64,000 nt of DNA from Echinometra lucunter (Eukaryota; Echinodermata; Echinoidea; Camarodonta; Echinometridae): contig CM057165.1 of assembly GCA_029962745.1 (NCBI GenBank), forward strand, positions 1,272,593-1,336,592, read 5' to 3'. Positions within the stretch are counted from its first letter, which is position 1. The number at the start of each line of letters is the position of its first letter. The position numbers and the translations under genes are program-made. This document shows, one piece after another, positions 60,631-64,000 of the stretch. Under the pieces are notes generated by a model. It made no database searches. It was not told where the DNA came from and saw only the letters and a list, made by a program, of their open reading frames with translations.

Positions 60631-60926
60631 AGTTTGTTTGTATAAATTTAATTTAGGCATATTAGGCAACCCCCCCCCCCTTTTTATGTTGTAGTTTAGT
60701 GATTTTTTTTTTCTCTTTGTTATTAAAGTCTTTGTATGATTATTATGTTATAGGGTCAGCTAATCACAAGGCTCGTTCCTTTCTTGCTGTCCCTCTCATA
60801 TTCAATCCAATGTTTATTTCTATTTGTTGTTGTTGTTTTTCTATTTTGTTAATACGATGCTTTGTATATGTTGTGTTTTTGTATGGATTTTTATGAGAAA
60901 ATAAATTGAAATTGAATTGAAATTGA

Positions 60927-61745
60927 ATTATTACCAACTTACAACTACTCCTTAACTCCTAATTAGCATAAATTTACATAAAATTAGCCTTTTTGAAATT
61001 CAAAATAGCCGCCAAGTTGCATTTTAGCCTATATCTCTAGATCTGAGACACGTATAGAGCTAGTTTTAGTGCCTTTACCTATGTTTTCGGGGTCAGGGAA
61101 GATGATTATGACATCATTACCAGCTTACAACTACTCTTTAACTCCTAATTTGCATAAATTTGCATAACATTAACTTTTTGAAACTCAAAATGGCTCCCGA
61201 ATTACATTTTAAAACTCTAACTCAATTGATACGCATGGAAAGTTAATTTCAGTATCCTTACCCAAGTTTAGGGGATGAAAGAGATTTATCATGGGATTGA
61301 GAGCAATTTGTAACTATCCACTGATTCTCAATTTACATAAATTTGCATACAATTAACCCCTTTGCACTTCTAAATGGCGGCCATATCAGAGTAAACTTTA
61401 TATCTCTAGATAGGAGACACGTAGAAAGCTAATTCTAGTGTCTTTACCTATGTCTTGGGGGTCAAGGAACACGATTATGGCATTATTACCAGCCAACAAC
61501 TACTCCTTAACTCCTAATCTGCATAAATTTGCCTAAAATTATTTTTTTTAATTCAAAATAGCTGCCAGGTTGCATTTTAAAACTCTTCCTCAATTGATAC
61601 TCATGGAAAGTTAATTTCAGTGTCCTTATATCCGTGCGTAGGGGATGAAGAAAATTTATCAGCGTTACTAGCAAGTTACAACTATCCACTGACTCTTAAT
61701 TTGCATAAATTTGCATAAAAATTAACCCCCTTTCACTTCTAAATG
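60927..61745. repeat. ~185-bp tandem repeat, right part
   Basis: A continuation of the array interrupted by the LINE. Units start near 60955, 61142, 61325, 61508 and 61693 with cctaatttgcataaatttgc-like sequence and carry an aaatggcggcca tract in alternate units, so the true period may be a ~370-bp dimer. Confidence 0.8.
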
Positions 61746-62510
61746 GCCGCCATTGCAGCATTTTGGGATTTTTTTCGTTTTCGTTGTTTGTTTTGTTTGT
61801 TGTTGTTGTTTTTTTGTTTTTTTGGGGGGGGGGGTAGCTCGTTTCGCTAGTTCGTTTAAAGAGTATGCTTTAGACGAAAAAAAACAAAAAAAAAACACTA
61901 TTTTCATGAAAAACTAGCATTTTGTCTTGAATGGTATAATCGGCCTCCCTTTCAAATATAACTCTATTCTAACACCTCAATGGTCCAATTATTTTTTCCT
62001 GTTCAATATAACCCCGATTAGAAATATGACGAGCGAGCCAAGCAAGCGAGGAAATAATTTTTGTCTTCAAAATGCACCATAGGCCTGTCTGAATACGTGT
62101 AGTATATGATCACCTAATTGCCAAATATGTGGCTATTTGGGTAATTGTTTGGCACCCGAAACTATTAGTTTTCATGTTTTATTAGCGATAGAAACGATCT
62201 TCTACCAAAATAAACTAGATGACTGTATGACTATGATGACGCACTCCTGCCACAGAATTCGAGAATACTTGCACACCTCTGCAAAATTACTGTAATATCC
62301 GGACATCTTGCTGAGGGAACAGGAGTGCCTGGTGTTCGACCATATTTATACTTTAAGAGCGAGCAGAACGAGGAAAAAATTGGTTTCCAAATAATGAGAA
62401 CAGGTTATAGTGTATTGCTACTTCATTCTCATTATCTTAGTAATGTATTTTTACCTTCCTTTCTCATATTTGGTATGACATTAATAGGCAATTAAGTATA
62501 AGCGATAATC
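61746..62510. other. Low-information spacer
   Basis: T-rich and G-rich simple sequence (61770-61850), gagcgagccaagcaagcgag-type fragments and AT-rich sequence. No gene is seen. Confidence 0.5.
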
Positions 62511-62559
62511 TCTTGAATTTTTTTTTTTCTGTTTTAGGTCATGCCCTTCGACTTCTTGC

Positions 62560-62915
62560 ACTAAGAAAAAACGGGTTCAATTTTGCACCCTTCAAATGGA
62601 ACAGTGGGAGCTCCTTTATGGGTACAACTTTGCACCCTAAAGCACTTTGCAGCTTTAAGGGTACAACCATACACCCTTACGGATGCAAAATTTACCTTTA
62701 AGGTGCAGTGGCTAGAGTTGAACCCTTCAGGAAAGGTGCAAATTTGTACCCTTTTGAATGCAAAAAAATCTGCATTCTTAAAGGCACGAAGTTGCATCTT
62801 TAAGGGTGCAGACGGGCATTTCCTGGAGCAAACAAGTACAAAATGACGCATCTTTGCACCTTTTGCATGAAAGGTGCTGCAAGTGTTGCATTTAGGGTGC
62901 AACACTTAACTTTTC
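62560..62915. repeat. Diverged short repeats of a gggtgcaa / ttgcaccc motif
   Basis: About a dozen occurrences of gggtgcaa-like or ttgcaccc-like words at irregular spacing of about 20-40 bp on both orientations (for example ttttgcacccttcaa, aactttgcaccctaaag, tttagggtgcaacac). This creates many small palindromes. The frames across it are Cys/Thr-rich by-products. Confidence 0.65.
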
Positions 62916-64000
62916 TTTGTAAGTGTGTGCAATTATTTGACAAACATTTTATGAGTAGAAGGATAGTATAACCAGGGAGGTCTCCCCTTCCACCTCCCTA
63001 GTATAACATTAGAAAGACAAGATGTGTACTGATTTCCTTTCATTAGGATCATAACCGGCATTTGTTGAGATACGTGAAATGAAAGCGAGCAAAACGAGCG
63101 AGCGCTCCCAGGGTTTTCTGTTTTCTTCATTATGTTTTCTTAACTGTTTACCCATTTTCTTTCTTTATTTCGCCTTTTGAGGGGATTAAAAAGGGCCATG
63201 TCATATTTAATCGTGAATCATTGGGGGATGATAATACAGGCCATTCCCCTGCCCAAAATAATGGTACTTATACAGCAAATCCGCGCCAACCAAATTTAAC
63301 GGCTGTCAACAATATTGCGAGGGGACGCATTAGTTATTTGGAGGGATCACAAAAGTTATTAGGAAAGACAGTGATGTTGGGAGGGAGTGAAATGATCATT
63401 TAGAGTGAACAAAATGATTATTTTGAGGGAATACAATAATCCATGGAGAATTTATTCTCCTAATGTCACCTGGTGGGCTCCATATCATGTCGCTCAGTTT
63501 ACTGTAGCTCCAAAATATATCATATTGGTTGTTGTGCGTATACTGTTTACGTGAGTGTACTGCGCACTGTCTATTATTGTAGAATATAATTTGCTAGCAA
63601 CATGTGTATACTTGATTCATTATTTCTAGGTACAAATTGCAATTACTACAAAATAGTTATTAGAGTACAAAATCATAATATGTCTCCTTATAGTCCATAT
63701 ACAAATCGGCATATAATGTATGCACCAAATCACATAATTTCATAATGAAAAAGAAAAAAGCTTCACACCGTGGGCATGGTGGAAGGGGACTTCCTTATGA
63801 TTAAAGAAATATATTTGAAATTCATAGGCCTCAACAAAACTCATATTTTATGGAAGTATCATACATGAAGTTACCTTGTTACGTTTCATCACAGGCTGAA
63901 TTCACTATAGATGAACAGCACTATTAAGTTAGATTAAAATGCTGTATCACCGCACTTACACAATTAACATACAGGGATCATTTTACACATTCTGTATATA
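62916..64000. other. Non-coding right end of the window
   Basis: AT-rich sequence with one gcgagcaaaacgagcgagcg tract near 63083. No exon, RNA gene or complete element is recognised. Confidence 0.5.

Larger units (their letters stand above)
56162..60926 (+). mobile_element. Nearly complete CR1/L2-like LINE (about 4.8 kb)
   Basis: The element has a 5' UTR, ORF1, ORF2, a 3' UTR and a short tandem tail (attgaaattgaattgaaatt). It splits a tandem repeat; the flanks rejoin as catta/ttacc with an ATTA duplication. Domain order (coiled-coil ORF1, then endonuclease-RT ORF2) and tail type fit the CR1/L2 group of non-LTR elements. Confidence 0.85.

Noticed and set aside
62561..62905. 114-residue Cys-containing ORF
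   Set aside because: It is generated by the gggtgcaa/ttgcaccc short repeats; no domain and no codon-like pattern.

Overview
This is a stretch of animal nuclear DNA. Genes are split by GT-AG introns, the base composition is AT-rich, and transposon relics, microsatellites and long poly(C)/poly(G) runs are dense. The repeat style (hAT, piggyBac and Mutator-like elements, CR1/L2-like LINEs, tRNA-headed SINEs, 'gagcgaagcgagcgag' tracts) and the immune-type TIR genes suggest an echinoderm, most likely a sea urchin. That placement is inference from style, not from a diagnostic locus.

Layout. (1) 1-15.1 kb: a head-to-head pair of housekeeping genes. The first two coding exons of an adenylate kinase 5-like gene (AK5) run leftward out of the window. 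The complete nine-exon GPI-transamidase catalytic subunit gene PIGK runs rightward. Only 317 bp separate the two start codons. From memory, human AK5 and PIGK are also divergent neighbours on chromosome 1p31, so this looks like deep microsynteny. (2) 15.1-28.2 kb: a repeat-rich spacer. It holds a broken Mutator-like transposase, a nested 66-bp/573-bp tandem array, 186/192-bp tandem repeats, several MITEs (one piggyBac-like family in two copies) and an unidentified two-exon coding fragment. (3) 28.4-55.4 kb: a cluster of three paralogous five-exon genes encoding ARM-like repeats, a TIR domain, a hinge and a SAM-like domain. Gene 1 is on the minus strand; genes 2 and 3 are on the plus strand. 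A fourth, decayed ARM exon lies between genes 2 and 3. A large segmental duplication carries the 3' part of gene 2 or gene 3 together with a dead hemopexin (MMP-like) exon. (4) 55.5-64 kb: a ~185-bp tandem repeat split by a nearly complete LINE, then low-information sequence.

The most interesting system is the ARM-TIR-SAM cluster. It has the parts list of SARM1 (ARM, SAM, TIR) in a different order. It keeps the Glu at the position expected for TIR NADase catalysis, and that Glu codon is split by an intron in every copy. The hinge carries 19-residue tandem repeats whose number differs between paralogs. Pseudo-exons, a dead paralog and transposon insertions with recognisable target-site duplications show recent birth-and-death evolution. 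Because the duplicate copies act as empty sites for each other's insertions, the order of several events can be read directly.
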